From NCBI GenBank assembly GCA_022704925.1, contig JAKJFK010000002.1:1-31751 (forward strand): a stretch of DNA of 31,751 nucleotides, written 5' to 3'. Within the stretch, counting starts at the first letter, position 1. Each line of letters opens with the position of its first letter. The notes under the pieces were generated by a model. It saw only the letters and a list, made by a program, of their open reading frames with translations. It did not search any database and was not told the origin of the DNA. Source of the stretch: a candidate division TA06 bacterium (GTDB taxonomy: Bacteria > Ratteibacteria > UBA8468 > MWAK01). The position numbers and the translations under genes are program-made. Shown here piece by piece: positions 1 through 9,451 of the stretch.

Positions 1-1603
<1,603 letters not shown>

Positions 1604-1628
1604 GTTTCCTCACCTCCAGTAGAGAGAA

Positions 1629-1916
1629 TTATTCCACGATGGCCAGAATGTCGCTTTCGTGGAGGACGACATACTCTTCGTCGTCGATGGTGACCTCGGT
1701 TCCGGAATACTTCCCGTAGAGAATCGTGTTGCCGACCTTGACTTCCATGGGCAGGACCTTGCCATCATCGGTCTGGCGTCCCTTGCCGACCGCTTCCACC
1801 TTACCCTGCTGGGGCTTCTCCTTGGCGGTGTCGGGCAGGACGATGCCGCTCTTGGTCTTCTCGGCGGCTTCCAGCGGTTTGACCACTACCCGATCACCCA
1901 ACGGCTTTAACTTCAT
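1629..1916 (-). CDS. groES: Co-chaperonin GroES, 10 kDa
   Basis: Lid of the GroEL chamber. It has 95 residues, the normal length for the family. It starts [17 protein letters not shown] and keeps [19 protein letters not shown] (mobile loop), [15 protein letters not shown] and the end segment [13 protein letters not shown] strong AGGAGGT lies 1-2 bases before the ATG region. It is the first gene of a groES-groL operon. No CIRCE inverted repeat is visible upstream, so HrcA control is not supported by the sequence. Confidence 0.98.
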   Translation of the reverse strand: MKLKPLGDRVVVKPLEAAEKTKSGIVLPDTAKEKPQQGKVEAVGKGRQTDDGKVLPMEVKVGNTILYGKYSGTEVTIDDEEYVVLHESDILAIVE

Positions 1917-2076
1917 ACCTCCTCCTTTCTCTGTTAACGGTTTGTCCGAACAAAACTCGGAATTGGCGCTGCCTTGAACTGGCGAGATAACGGCTACTTA
2001 AATTCCGGGGGTGGCGCGCGGCCTGAGGACGGTGCTCTTCGATACCTAACCGGACCCCCAGATTTAAAGACCATAT

Positions 2077-2106
2077 ATTATACGATGAAACGCGGTGAAA
2101 AGTCCA
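2077..2106 (-). promoter_or_regulatory. Sigma-70-type promoter for groES-groL
   Basis: On the minus strand TGGACT (2101-2106, 4/6 match to the -35 consensus) is followed after 18 bases by a perfect TATAAT (2077-2082). This would give a groES leader of about 150 bases. Confidence 0.6.
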
Positions 2107-2183
2107 TCGGCCTTTTTCATGCCCTACAGAACCATTTGATGATCAGGCAGAGGAAAGGTTACAGGCAGGGTCCGGAGGCCAAT

Positions 2184-2213
2184 TTGACAAGCGGTTCGGC
2201 CTCCGTTTATATT
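2184..2213 (+). promoter_or_regulatory. Sigma-70-type promoter for the acyltransferase gene
   Basis: Perfect TTGACA (2184-2189), then 18 bases and TATATT (2208-2213). The predicted transcript begins near 2220 and has AAAGGAGG just upstream of the ATG at 2296. Confidence 0.7.
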
Positions 2214-2295
2214 GTATTGGCTTCCCGGCGCGAAATAGCGGAAAGCCGGCCGCTGTCGGGCTTTTCCGCGTTTTTCAAGATAAAAGGAGGGTGGC

Positions 2296-3660
2296 ATGCC
2301 TCTGCCTGAATCGAAAACCGGGACCGGCGCCGCCGGTCTTCTGCTGGTCTGGACGGACGCCTCGGTGGCCGGCCTGGTTTCACGGCTGGAATCATTCCGG
2401 GCCTCGCTGGAGGCGGGCGGCGCCGCCGCCCTGTCCGGCCTGGTCCGCTCCGTCAACGCCGACTACGAGTCCTCCGCGGGCGAGGGCCGGTTATGCCTGG
2501 CGCTGGCGGTTCGTTCCCCGGCGGAACTCCTGGAACGGACCGGCCAGGCGCTCGAAAAGCTTAAGGGCGGGGCCGATTCTTTCAGCGAGGCGTTCGGCCT
2601 GCATTTCCAGACCCGGCCGGCGGCCGGCGGCCGGGTGGCCTTCCTCTTTCCCGGTCAGGGCTCCCAGCGGCCCGGCATGCTCCGGGAGCTGGTCGAGGCC
2701 TTTCCGGAACTGCGGTCGGCCTTCGAGACGGCCGATCGGGTCCTGGCCGGTCGTTTGTCCCGCCCGTTGAGCGATTACGTGTTTCCTTCGCCGGCCGCCG
2801 GCCCCGAAGAGGAGAAGCGGCAGCTGGAGGAATTGACGGCCACCAACGTTGCCCAGCCGGCCTTGGGCGCGGCCGGTTTCGGGTTCAGCCGCCTGCTGGA
2901 GTCGCTGGGGGTGACGGCCGGGGCCGCCGCCGGCCACAGCGCCGGCGAATACCCGGCCCTCTGCCTGGCCGGGGTCTTTTCGGAGGCGGCGCTTTATGAC
3001 CTGCTGGAGTTCCGGGGCGCCAGCATCATCGCCGGCGCCGCCGGCCGCGATCTGGGCACGATGCTGGCGGCCGCCGCCGACGCCGGGCGGGTCTCCGGCA
3101 TCATCGAGGGACTGGCTGACGTCTACCCGGCCAACCTGAACTCCCCCCGCCAGACGGTCCTTTCCGGCCGCGCCGATTCGCTCCGGCTGGCCGCCGGCCG
3201 CCTCAAGGAGCAGGGCATCCGCTCGGTCCCCATTCCGGTGAGCTGCGCCTTCCATTCTCCCTTCGTCCAGCCGGCCCGGGAGCGCCTGGCGGCAAGGCTG
3301 GCCCAGGTCGCTTTTCAGGCGCCGCGCCTGCCGGTTTACGCCAACGCGCTGGCGGCCGTCTACCCGTCCGAGCCGGCCCGGGTGGCCGACATTCTCTCCG
3401 GCCACCTGGTCAGCCCGGTCCGTTTTGTCGAGGAGGTCGAGGCCATGTACCGGGACGGCTGCACCATCTTCGTGGAGTCCGGTCCCCGCAGCGTCCTGAC
3501 CGGCCTGGTCGACCAGATACTGGAGGGGCGTCCCCACCTGGCCGTGGCCGGCAACACCGGCAAGGGGAGCGACTGGTTTGACCTGCTTAACTGCCTGGCC
3601 CGCCTGGCCGCCGCCGGGATCCGGATCAGGCTGGTCGCCCTGGCGGAAAGGATGGCCTGA
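2296..3660 (+). CDS. Stand-alone malonyl-type acyltransferase (PKS/PUFA-synthase AT-like, FabD fold)
   Basis: It probably loads a malonyl-type extender from CoA onto an acyl carrier protein. Residues 112-415 form the acyltransferase core: FLFPGQGSQRPGM (oxyanion side), GHSAGEYPAL with nucleophile Ser215, FRGASI with the carboxylate-binding Arg240, CAFHS with His320, and ESGPRSVLTGLV near the C-terminus. The CAFH type His motif fits malonyl rather than methylmalonyl preference. Residues about 14-90 resemble the KS-AT linker of type I polyketide/PUFA synthases rather than anything in FabD, and at 454 residues it is about 140 longer than FabD. No KS, ACP or KR gene is nearby. Start: AAAGGAGG seven bases upstream. 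It is monocistronic, ending at a shared terminator. The family call is firm; the pathway is unknown. Confidence 0.85.
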   Translation: MPLPESKTGTGAAGLLLVWTDASVAGLVSRLESFRASLEAGGAAALSGLVRSVNADYESSAGEGRLCLALAVRSPAELLERTGQALEKLKGGADSFSEAFGLHFQTRPAAGGRVAFLFPGQGSQRPGMLRELVEAFPELRSAFETADRVLAGRLSRPLSDYVFPSPAAGPEEEKRQLEELTATNVAQPALGAAGFGFSRLLESLGVTAGAAAGHSAGEYPALCLAGVFSEAALYDLLEFRGASIIAGAAGRDLGTMLAAAADAGRVSGIIEGLADVYPANLNSPRQTVLSGRADSLRLAAGRLKEQGIRSVPIPVSCAFHSPFVQPARERLAARLAQVAFQAPRLPVYANALAAVYPSEPARVADILSGHLVSPVRFVEEVEAMYRDGCTIFVESGPRSVLTGLVDQILEGRPHLAVAGNTGKGSDWFDLLNCLARLAAAGIRIRLVALAERMA

Positions 3661-3765
3661 TCCGGGGGACTGCTGGTGGCGGCCGGCTGGAACCGGCGGG
3701 AGCCTGAGAGGTTGGCTTTAGGTTGGTAACTTGCGGGTCCGGCGGGTGGTCTCACGCAAAAAAGA

Positions 3766-3797
3766 AAGCCCCGGCTGCTTTTCGGCAGCCGGGGCTT
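3766..3797. terminator. Bidirectional rho-independent terminator
   Basis: Perfect 13-bp inverted repeat AAGCCCCGGCTGC (3766-3778) / GCAGCCGGGGCTT (3785-3797) with a 6-base loop. On the minus strand it is followed by TTCTTTTTTG, a good U-tract, so it mainly ends the barrel-protein transcript. On the plus strand the tail CTTCTT is weaker. It lies between two convergent genes and can serve both. Confidence 0.9.
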
Positions 3798-3820
3798 CTT
3801 AATGCCTTTCGCGGACCTGT

Positions 3821-5218
3821 TTAGAAGGCCAGCGAAACCGAGCCGATGACTTCCATCGCGGTGTCGTCAACGCCGGCACCGGTACCGACGAAATCATCAT
3901 CAGCCTCCATGTAACCGATGGAAAGGCCCATGGTCACATCGGAGTTGAGCTGGTACGCATAACCCAGGTCGACTTCCCAGCCGAGCTTGTCGCCAGTGCC
4001 GGCCGGAACTTCGGTGGACTGAGTGTCAATGTACCAGTCCAGGCTGAGGGCGTGCTTCTCGCCGGGCTTGAAGGACGCGTAGATCTTCGGGACCGACAGG
4101 TTGGTGGCGTTTCCGATTCCCGCCAGGAAGGCGGCCGGAGTTCCGCTCAACACCGCGTTGGTCACGTTACCGATGCGGCCGGCCTGCCCATCCGGGAAGA
4201 TGGGATCCCAACCCTCATCGTCGGCGACCGTCGCGCTGAAGTCCGGGCCGCTGTAATAGGTATAGGCGGCGCCGATCTTCGGGCTGTACGGGTTGTTGAA
4301 GGTGTAGCTGACATCGGCCGTGCCGGCCCAGGCTTTCTTATCGTCGGAGGTGCCGTCACCGTTGACATCCGCACCGTCACCGAACTGATAACCAAGCTCC
4401 AGGTTGTAGTTGAAACCCGGCAGAGCGGCCACATCGTGATCCACCCGGGCGCCCAGCGTCCAGATGTCGTACTTGTCAGTCACAAGCACCGGAATCGCCT
4501 GGCGCTTGAGGTTCAGCAGGTAACCCTCGATCACGGCGTTGTCCATCTGGTAGGCCACGTTCAGGCCCCACAGGTCGGAATCACCGGCCGGGATCGGGAT
4601 GAGCGCCGTAACCGCGTTGTTCGACTCTTCGATGATCTTCGCGCCCATGACGGTGAAGCTGAGCGGAGCAATTCCGAGCTCATACTCGGCCTTGATCGCG
4701 TCAAACGACTTCCGGCTGGTCAGGTCCCACGCCCGGATGGCCGTGTTGGCAGCCGCCGTCAGGTTGCTGTTGACATTGCCGACCACGAAACCCTTGCCCA
4801 GGAGCAGTTCCTGGCGGCCCAGGGTCACGTTCAGGCCAGGGATGAACAGGTCATTGATCTTCGCGTAGGCCAGGTCGAGCTTGATGTCATCCGAAGTGTC
4901 CAGCGGCAGGCCGACCACCGTGCCCGCGCCAGCCGCGGTCTGGATGACGCTCTTGCCCCAGTCGCGCTCGTTGATGACCCGCACCATCGCCATCACGTTG
5001 TCGGTGAACTCGACACCGACGCCGACCCGGACGCCCGTGGAAATCCAGGCCTCGGTCTCGTCGCCGCTGTCCTTCACGAAATCAAGGTTGTCCCGGTAGA
5101 TGCCGCGCATGATCATGTCACCGGAGACCTTGATGTTCTGAACCTCGGCCATGGCCGGCGCGACAAAAGCCACGCCCAGCACAACGGCCAGGGTCAGGGT
5201 GAGTAAGCGTTTTGCCAT
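3821..5218 (-). CDS. Outer-membrane beta-barrel protein, alginate-export/porin type
   Basis: Predicted outer-membrane channel of 465 residues. It has a signal peptide (MAKRLL, hydrophobic core, cleavage after PAMA at residue 24), alternating polar/nonpolar strands throughout, and the terminal Phe (VIGSVSLAF) recognised by the BAM machinery. LGRQELLLGKGF (133-144) is typical of the alginate-export-like barrel family. Residues 284-293 (DVNGDGTSDD) form an Asp-rich loop like a calcium-binding EF/dockerin loop, probably on an extracellular loop. Codon use is strongly biased toward C-ending codons, which suggests high expression. Start: ATG with GGAGG nine bases upstream. Substrate is unknown. Confidence 0.85.
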   Translation of the reverse strand: MAKRLLTLTLAVVLGVAFVAPAMAEVQNIKVSGDMIMRGIYRDNLDFVKDSGDETEAWISTGVRVGVGVEFTDNVMAMVRVINERDWGKSVIQTAAGAGTVVGLPLDTSDDIKLDLAYAKINDLFIPGLNVTLGRQELLLGKGFVVGNVNSNLTAAANTAIRAWDLTSRKSFDAIKAEYELGIAPLSFTVMGAKIIEESNNAVTALIPIPAGDSDLWGLNVAYQMDNAVIEGYLLNLKRQAIPVLVTDKYDIWTLGARVDHDVAALPGFNYNLELGYQFGDGADVNGDGTSDDKKAWAGTADVSYTFNNPYSPKIGAAYTYYSGPDFSATVADDEGWDPIFPDGQAGRIGNVTNAVLSGTPAAFLAGIGNATNLSVPKIYASFKPGEKHALSLDWYIDTQSTEVPAGTGDKLGWEVDLGYAYQLNSDVTMGLSIGYMEADDDFVGTGAGVDDTAMEVIGSVSLAF

Positions 5219-5480
5219 TTCGTTTTCCTCCGTTTTACTTCCCGATAACTTTCTCTGCGGCTGTCAAACAGTTTACAGCACAGCCATTCAACTCGCTTGA
5301 CTTCCTATTTGACCGGTTGTACTTTCCGGTACCCCCGGGGAGTTGTCGGCATTCCTTGCGTCTCCCAGGCGAAGGGGGAATAACCTGCGCCGCCCACGAA
5401 AGCGGCTTGAAGAATCACCTCCTTTCCGGCTTTTATTTTCCTGATCCTTCCGTCGAGACCAAGGCGGAATTCACATTTTG
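5219..5480 (-). other. Long structured 5' leader of the barrel-protein mRNA
   Basis: Transcript predicted from the promoter at 5487-5516 to the ATG at 5218, about 260 nt. Reading the minus strand, I see GCCGC/GCGGC (8-nt loop), a nested AUUCC-CCC...GGG...GGAAU element, ACCGG/CCGGU, and near the start codon GGCUGU/ACAGCC. It also holds an extended Shine-Dalgarno sequence with no start codon at working distance (5414-5425). A frame after that site could encode about 37 residues but lacks a normal start. It does not match the GEMM, cobalamin, TPP or lysine riboswitch consensus as I know them. Confidence 0.5.
5414..5425 (-). promoter_or_regulatory. Orphan extended Shine-Dalgarno sequence in the porin leader
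   Basis: The minus strand reads AAAGGAGGTGAT, complementary to 12 bases of a standard 16S rRNA 3' tail. No ATG, GTG or TTG lies 4-12 bases downstream. The GTG inside the motif overlaps it. It may be a ribosome standby site, a relic leader-peptide site or chance. Confidence 0.45.
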
Positions 5481-5486
5481 CCCATC

Positions 5487-5516
5487 ATTATATAACGGGG
5501 CAACGACTTCTGTCAA
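5487..5516 (-). promoter_or_regulatory. Consensus sigma-70 promoter for the barrel-protein gene
   Basis: Perfect TTGACA (minus strand, 5511-5516), 18-base spacer, perfect TATAAT (5487-5492). It lies about 260 bases upstream of the start codon. This is the strongest promoter in the window by consensus match. Confidence 0.8.
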
Positions 5517-5657
5517 GAGGGGACCGGTTCCCCGGGACATATCCAAAGTAAAAGCCTGATAATTAGGATAAATACCAGGAGAAGGTTGACCGCGCTTGGG
5601 CGCCGGAACGCCCGTCAATGCTTGTAAAAAAGGGGGTGTGCCTTGTTTTATCAAGGA

Positions 5658-5686
5658 TTGACGCCCTTCTGATTATGGGCTATAAT
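5658..5686 (+). promoter_or_regulatory. Sigma-70 promoter of the tolB operon, predicting a leaderless mRNA
   Basis: TTGACG (5658-5663), exactly 17 bases, then TATAAT (5681-5686). The ATG at 5694 begins 8 bases after the -10 ends, so the expected transcription start coincides with the start codon. The upstream in-frame ATG at 5685 overlaps the -10 itself and cannot be the start of a transcript made here. Confidence 0.8.
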
Positions 5687-5693
5687 GAAAAAC

Positions 5694-6896
5694 ATGAAAC
5701 GCGCGGCTTCTCTTTTGATTCTTCCTCTTTTTTTTCTTTTATCGGCCGCCGGTGTCGGCCGCGGCCAGGTGTCGCTCGACATCACCCGCCAGGCGCCGCC
5801 CCGCCTTCCGGTCGGTTTGATCCTGCCGGAATCGCTGGCGGAGTTCAACCGGGTCCTGGAGCAGGACCTGCGCTGGAGCGGCTTCTTTGAAACCCGGCGC
5901 CTGCCGGCCGGCAGCGACTGGCCGGCCGGCCTTTCGGTGCTCCGAGTGGCGGCCGCCGAGTCCGGACTCCGGGTTATGCTGGTGGCCGGGACGCCGCCGG
6001 TGGCCCGGCTGGACCGGACCTACCGCCTGGCCGCTTCGGATGAGCGTGCCCTGGCCCATCGGGTGGCCCGGGAAGTCATCGAGGAACTTACCGGCCAGTC
6101 GGCCGTGACCGAGAGCCGGATTGCCGCCGTGCGCCAGGAAGGCAAGGCGCGGGAGCTGGTCATCATGGATTACGACGGCGCCAACCGCAAGTTTCTGACC
6201 AGCAACGGAACACTCAACCTGTCGCCCCGCTTCTCGCCCGACGGCCGCTCTCTTATCTATACCTCCTTCGCCGACTACTGGCCGGCGATCCGGCGCCTGA
6301 CTCTCGCCGGCGGCCGCGTGGAAAAGCTGGCCGCCTATCCCGGCCTCAACAGCGCCGCCGCCTTCAGCCCGGATGGCCGCCGCCTGGTCCTGGCCCTGAG
6401 CAAGGACGGCAATCCCGACCTTTACCTGCTGGACCTGGCCGGCGGCGGCTTGAAGCGGCTGACCAACCACCCGGCCAACGACACTTCGCCGGTCTTCTTT
6501 CCGGACGGGAAGCGCCTGGCCTTCGTATCCGATCGGGCCGGCGGCCCCCAGATCTACCGGCTCGAACTGGACAGCGGCCGGACCGAGCGGCTCACTTTCG
6601 AGGGCGGGTACAACACCTCTCCCGACATTTCGCCCGACGGCCGCTTCCTGGCCTATACCAGTCGCCAGGGCGGGCAGTTCGAGATCAGGATCCTGGTTCT
6701 GGAAAGTGGCCGGCACCACACCGTGACTTCCGGGGCCGGCAGCAAGGAGGACCCGGCCTTTGCTTCGAACAGCCGCCACCTTGTTTTCGTGCATACCGCG
6801 AAGTACCGGAGTGAGTTGCGGCTGCTTGACATCTTTACCGGGGAAGATTATAAAATTACCGAGGACGGTGGTTACCGGACGCCCGACTGGCGCTGA
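5694..6896 (+). CDS. tolB: TolB, periplasmic beta-propeller of the Tol-Pal system
   Basis: Periplasmic partner of Pal in the Tol-Pal envelope machine. A signal peptide (KRAASLLILPLFFLLSAAG) is followed by the TolB N-terminal domain (roughly 30-140: DITRQ, LEQDLRWSGFFE, VAREVIEELTGQ) and then a beta-propeller with repeated SPDG blades (SPRFSPDGRSLIYTS, AAFSPDGRRLVL, PVFFPDGKRLAFVSDR, DISPDGRFLAYTS). It ends with the usual YRTPDWR. At 400 residues it is slightly short for TolB but complete. I chose ATG 5694 because the promoter -10 covers the earlier in-frame ATG at 5685; no Shine-Dalgarno is present. pal follows after 39 bases. tolQ, tolR and tolA are not in the window. Confidence 0.92.
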   Translation: MKRAASLLILPLFFLLSAAGVGRGQVSLDITRQAPPRLPVGLILPESLAEFNRVLEQDLRWSGFFETRRLPAGSDWPAGLSVLRVAAAESGLRVMLVAGTPPVARLDRTYRLAASDERALAHRVAREVIEELTGQSAVTESRIAAVRQEGKARELVIMDYDGANRKFLTSNGTLNLSPRFSPDGRSLIYTSFADYWPAIRRLTLAGGRVEKLAAYPGLNSAAAFSPDGRRLVLALSKDGNPDLYLLDLAGGGLKRLTNHPANDTSPVFFPDGKRLAFVSDRAGGPQIYRLELDSGRTERLTFEGGYNTSPDISPDGRFLAYTSRQGGQFEIRILVLESGRHHTVTSGAGSKEDPAFASNSRHLVFVHTAKYRSELRLLDIFTGEDYKITEDGGYRTPDWR

Positions 6897-6935
6897 TTTT
6901 TCCGTGGGGAACGGCGCGAAACCGAGGAGAGCAAG

Positions 6936-7550
6936 ATGAGAAAATGGATGATGGTTTTGGGAATGGTTGTGCTGGCCGGCATTCTGGCCGGTTGCGCCTG
7001 CAAGGTCCCCAGCCAGAAGCAGATCACTTCAGTCCCGCCCTCAACCGGCACCGAGGTCAAGCCGGCCGCGCCGGGCACGCCCTCGACCCCGGTGGTTCCG
7101 GAGGTCGGCCGGGCCACCCCGCAGGAGGAGCGTATCGCCATGGCCGGCGGCGACATCCCGCTGAAGAGCCCGACCGTTCCGGAAAACGCCCGGCCGCCCC
7201 GCACGGAGATCGAGAAGCAGGTTTTCCAGATCATCCACTTTGATTTCGATAAGAGCGACATCCGCCCCGACGCCCAGAAGATACTTGAGGGCGTGGCCGA
7301 TTACCTGAAGAAGAATCCCTCGGTCAAGATCGTGGTGGAGGGGCATTGCGACGAGGCCGGCACCGAGGAGTACAACCTGGCCCTCGGCGAACGCCGCGCC
7401 CTGGCGGCCCGGCGTTACCTGGTCACCCTGGGCATCGCCCCCGACCGGGTAACCACGCTGAGCTTCGGCGAAAGCTGGCCCTTCGATCCGGAGCACAACG
7501 AAAAGGCGTGGGCATTGAACCGCCGGGGCGAGTTCAAGATTGTCGAATAA
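6936..7550 (+). CDS. pal: Pal, peptidoglycan-associated lipoprotein (OmpA-like)
   Basis: Lipoprotein that tethers the outer membrane to peptidoglycan and binds TolB. A lipoprotein signal ends in the lipobox LAGC with Cys20. A Pro/Thr-rich linker (about 24-90) is followed by an OmpA C-terminal domain (98-204): HFDFDKSDIRPDAQKIL, GHCDEAGTEEYNLALGERRA and NRRGEFKIVE. Asp139 and the Arg pair at 196-197 fit the diaminopimelate-binding residues of the family. The GHCDE motif has Cys where Thr is common. GAGGAG lies upstream of the ATG. It is the second gene of the tolB operon. Confidence 0.95.
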   Translation: MRKWMMVLGMVVLAGILAGCACKVPSQKQITSVPPSTGTEVKPAAPGTPSTPVVPEVGRATPQEERIAMAGGDIPLKSPTVPENARPPRTEIEKQVFQIIHFDFDKSDIRPDAQKILEGVADYLKKNPSVKIVVEGHCDEAGTEEYNLALGERRALAARRYLVTLGIAPDRVTTLSFGESWPFDPEHNEKAWALNRRGEFKIVE

Positions 7551-7556
7551 CCGGCG

Positions 7557-8234
7557 ATGAAGAAAAAGTCACTGATAACGGTTTTTTCGATCGGCCTGGT
7601 CCTTCTCTCCGGATGTGTGGCCATGCAGGAGGATGTCACCAACCTGGACGGCCGGCTGATATCCATCCAGGAACGATTGGCCCAGGTTGAGACCCGTCTG
7701 GAAACGGTTGACCGGGAGAACCGCGAAAATCGGAAGATCTTCGAGGAGTCGCTGCTGGCCAAGCAGGCCACCCTGAGCGAGGAGCTTATCCGGCTGCGCG
7801 AGCGGATCGCCACCGGCGAGGGGAACGCGGCGGCGCTGGCCGAGCAGTTGAAGCAGGAGTCCGAACGGGCCGAGAAGTTCCGGACCGCGACCGGCCAGGA
7901 CCTGGCCGATTTTCAGAAGGGATTGACCGCCCGGCTGGATCTGATCCAGGGCGACCTGGCCGTTTTGAAGGGAATTCAGGAGAAGCAGGGTATCCGGTTG
8001 GCCGAAGTGACCGGCGCGGTTGAGCGGCTGGCCCGGGACCAGGCGGAACTTGACAGCCAGCCGGTAAGCTTCGACACCGCCCTGGTCATGTCGCGCCCGG
8101 AGATTGAGGCCCGGTTGGCGGTGATCCTGGAGGAAGTGACCAAGGAAAACTCGGCGCTGCGGGACCGGTTGACCGAACTGGAGAAGCGGGTGAAGGCCCT
8201 CAAGCCGGCCGCTTCCTCCCGGACCCGCAGATAA
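7557..8234 (+). CDS. Coiled-coil lipoprotein in the tol-pal operon (CpoB/YbgF position)
   Basis: 225 residues. A lipoprotein signal peptide ends in LLSGC (lipid-modified Cys20), followed by almost continuous charged heptad-type helix (about 25-150 and 175-215), ending KPAASSRTRR. It occupies the place of ybgF/cpoB after pal, and the N-terminal trimeric coil of CpoB is a plausible relative, but the TPR domain that defines CpoB is absent. It starts six bases after pal. It is likely anchored in the outer membrane and projects into the periplasm. The function is inferred only from position: an accessory to Tol-Pal. Confidence 0.75.
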   Translation: MKKKSLITVFSIGLVLLSGCVAMQEDVTNLDGRLISIQERLAQVETRLETVDRENRENRKIFEESLLAKQATLSEELIRLRERIATGEGNAAALAEQLKQESERAEKFRTATGQDLADFQKGLTARLDLIQGDLAVLKGIQEKQGIRLAEVTGAVERLARDQAELDSQPVSFDTALVMSRPEIEARLAVILEEVTKENSALRDRLTELEKRVKALKPAASSRTRR

Positions 8235-8255
8235 AGGCCCGGCGGGCCGAGGCCG

Positions 8256-9440
8256 ATGACCGGTCAGCCGTCGATGAAGAAATCCTTGAAGGTCTGCCAT
8301 ATCATCACCCGGCTGATCATCGGCGGCGCCCAGGAGAACACCCTCTTTACCTGTTACGGCCTCCTGGAGCGCGGTTACGAGGTGACCCTCCTGACCGGGC
8401 CGCCGCTCGGCCCGGAGGGCAGCCTGCTGGCCGAGGCCCGGGCGCGCGGCCTCAAGGTCGTTATCATTCCGGCCCTGCGGCGTCGGATCGACCCGGGACG
8501 CGACCTGCTGGCCCTGCTGGATATTTACCGCCGCCTTCTCTTTGGAAACTTCCGGATTGTTCACACCCACAGCGCCAAGGCCGGAATCCTGGGGCGTCTG
8601 GCCGCGGGACTACTGCCGCGGCGGGTCCGGATCGTCCACTCCATCCACGGCCTGCCCTTCCATCCTTACCAGGACCGTCGTTTAAATTTCATGTATATCC
8701 TGGCCGAGAAACTGGTGGCGCCCGTTACCGATCTCTTTCTCTCGGTGGCCGACGCCATGAACCGGCAGAGCCTGGCCGCCGGCATCGGCCGTCCGGAAAA
8801 GTACCGGACGGTCTACAGCGGTTTCGCGGTGTCATCCTTTGCCGGCTGTCGGGCGCTCCGGTCGGCGGCCCGGGGTCGTTGGGGATTTCGGGAGAGCGAT
8901 TTCGTAATCGGCAAAGTGGCCCGGCTCTTTCAGCTCAAGGGACACGACCTGCTGCTGCCGGTCTTTGCCGAAGCGCGGCGGGAGTTTCCCGACCTGCGCC
9001 TCTTCCTGGTCGGCGACGGCATCCTGAAGCCGGAACTGGAAGCCGAGGCCGAACGGCTCGGTATCCGCCCGTCGGTGGTCTTTGCCGGCCTGCTGCCGCC
9101 CGGAGAGATTCCCGAGGCGATGGCGGCCATGGACATGCTGGTCCACGTTTCCCTGCGCGAGGGTTTGCCGCGGGCGGTTTCCCAGGCACTGGCCGCCGGC
9201 CTGCCGGTGGCGGCCTTTGATGTGGACGGCACCCGCGAAGTGGTGCGTTCCGGCGTGACCGGATACCTGGTGACGCCCGGCGACCGCGCGGGGCTCAAGC
9301 GGGCGGTCCTGGAAATCAGGCGCGATCCGGACGGCGCCCGCCGCCTGGCCCGGACCGGCCAGGCCTTCGTGCTTGACAACTTTTCCATCGAGCGGATGGT
9401 CTCGGGCGTGGCGGAGGCCTACCGTGATCTGACCAGCTGA
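8256..9440 (+). CDS. Glycosyltransferase family 4 (GT-B fold)
   Basis: Probably transfers a sugar from a nucleotide donor to a glycan or lipid acceptor at the cytoplasmic membrane. The N-terminal acceptor domain begins KVCHIITRLIIGGAQENTL, and HTHSAKAGILGRLAA and IVHSIHGLPFHPYQ follow. The C-terminal donor domain has GKVARLFQLKGHDLL, LVGDGILKPELE and VSLREGLPRAVSQALAAG. The usual E-x7-E donor motif reads E-x7-Q here. The product ends with AEAYRDL, complete at 394 residues. ATG 8256 has GAGG close upstream; ATG 8274 is an alternative. It sits between the tol genes and xerC in one transcription direction with 21- and 11-base gaps, so it is probably in the same operon. Confidence 0.85.
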   Translation: MTGQPSMKKSLKVCHIITRLIIGGAQENTLFTCYGLLERGYEVTLLTGPPLGPEGSLLAEARARGLKVVIIPALRRRIDPGRDLLALLDIYRRLLFGNFRIVHTHSAKAGILGRLAAGLLPRRVRIVHSIHGLPFHPYQDRRLNFMYILAEKLVAPVTDLFLSVADAMNRQSLAAGIGRPEKYRTVYSGFAVSSFAGCRALRSAARGRWGFRESDFVIGKVARLFQLKGHDLLLPVFAEARREFPDLRLFLVGDGILKPELEAEAERLGIRPSVVFAGLLPPGEIPEAMAAMDMLVHVSLREGLPRAVSQALAAGLPVAAFDVDGTREVVRSGVTGYLVTPGDRAGLKRAVLEIRRDPDGARRLARTGQAFVLDNFSIERMVSGVAEAYRDLTS

Positions 9441-9451
9441 GGAAACGCTCC

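Larger units (their letters stand above)
1917..2295. other. Divergent intergenic region groES / acyltransferase
   Basis: This 379-base gap carries a promoter for each neighbour (2077-2106 minus, 2184-2213 plus). I looked for a CIRCE element (TTAGCACTC-N9-GAGTGCTAA) and did not find one. The groES leader of about 150 bases shows no other clear structure. The open frames here are GC-rich shadows. Confidence 0.6.

Noticed and set aside
1917-2295. CIRCE/HrcA operator before groES
   Set aside because: No TTAGCACTC/GAGTGCTAA inverted repeat is present; only a sigma-70-type promoter can be supported.
5310-5416. Leader peptide of about 37 codons after the orphan Shine-Dalgarno
   Set aside because: The only start-like codon (GTG) lies inside the ribosome site and ATT would be exceptional; coding support is lacking.
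5219-5480. Known riboswitch (c-di-GMP GEMM, cobalamin, TPP) in the porin leader
   Set aside because: GGGAGACGCAAGG looks slightly like the GEMM core, but the other conserved blocks and stem arrangement are missing.
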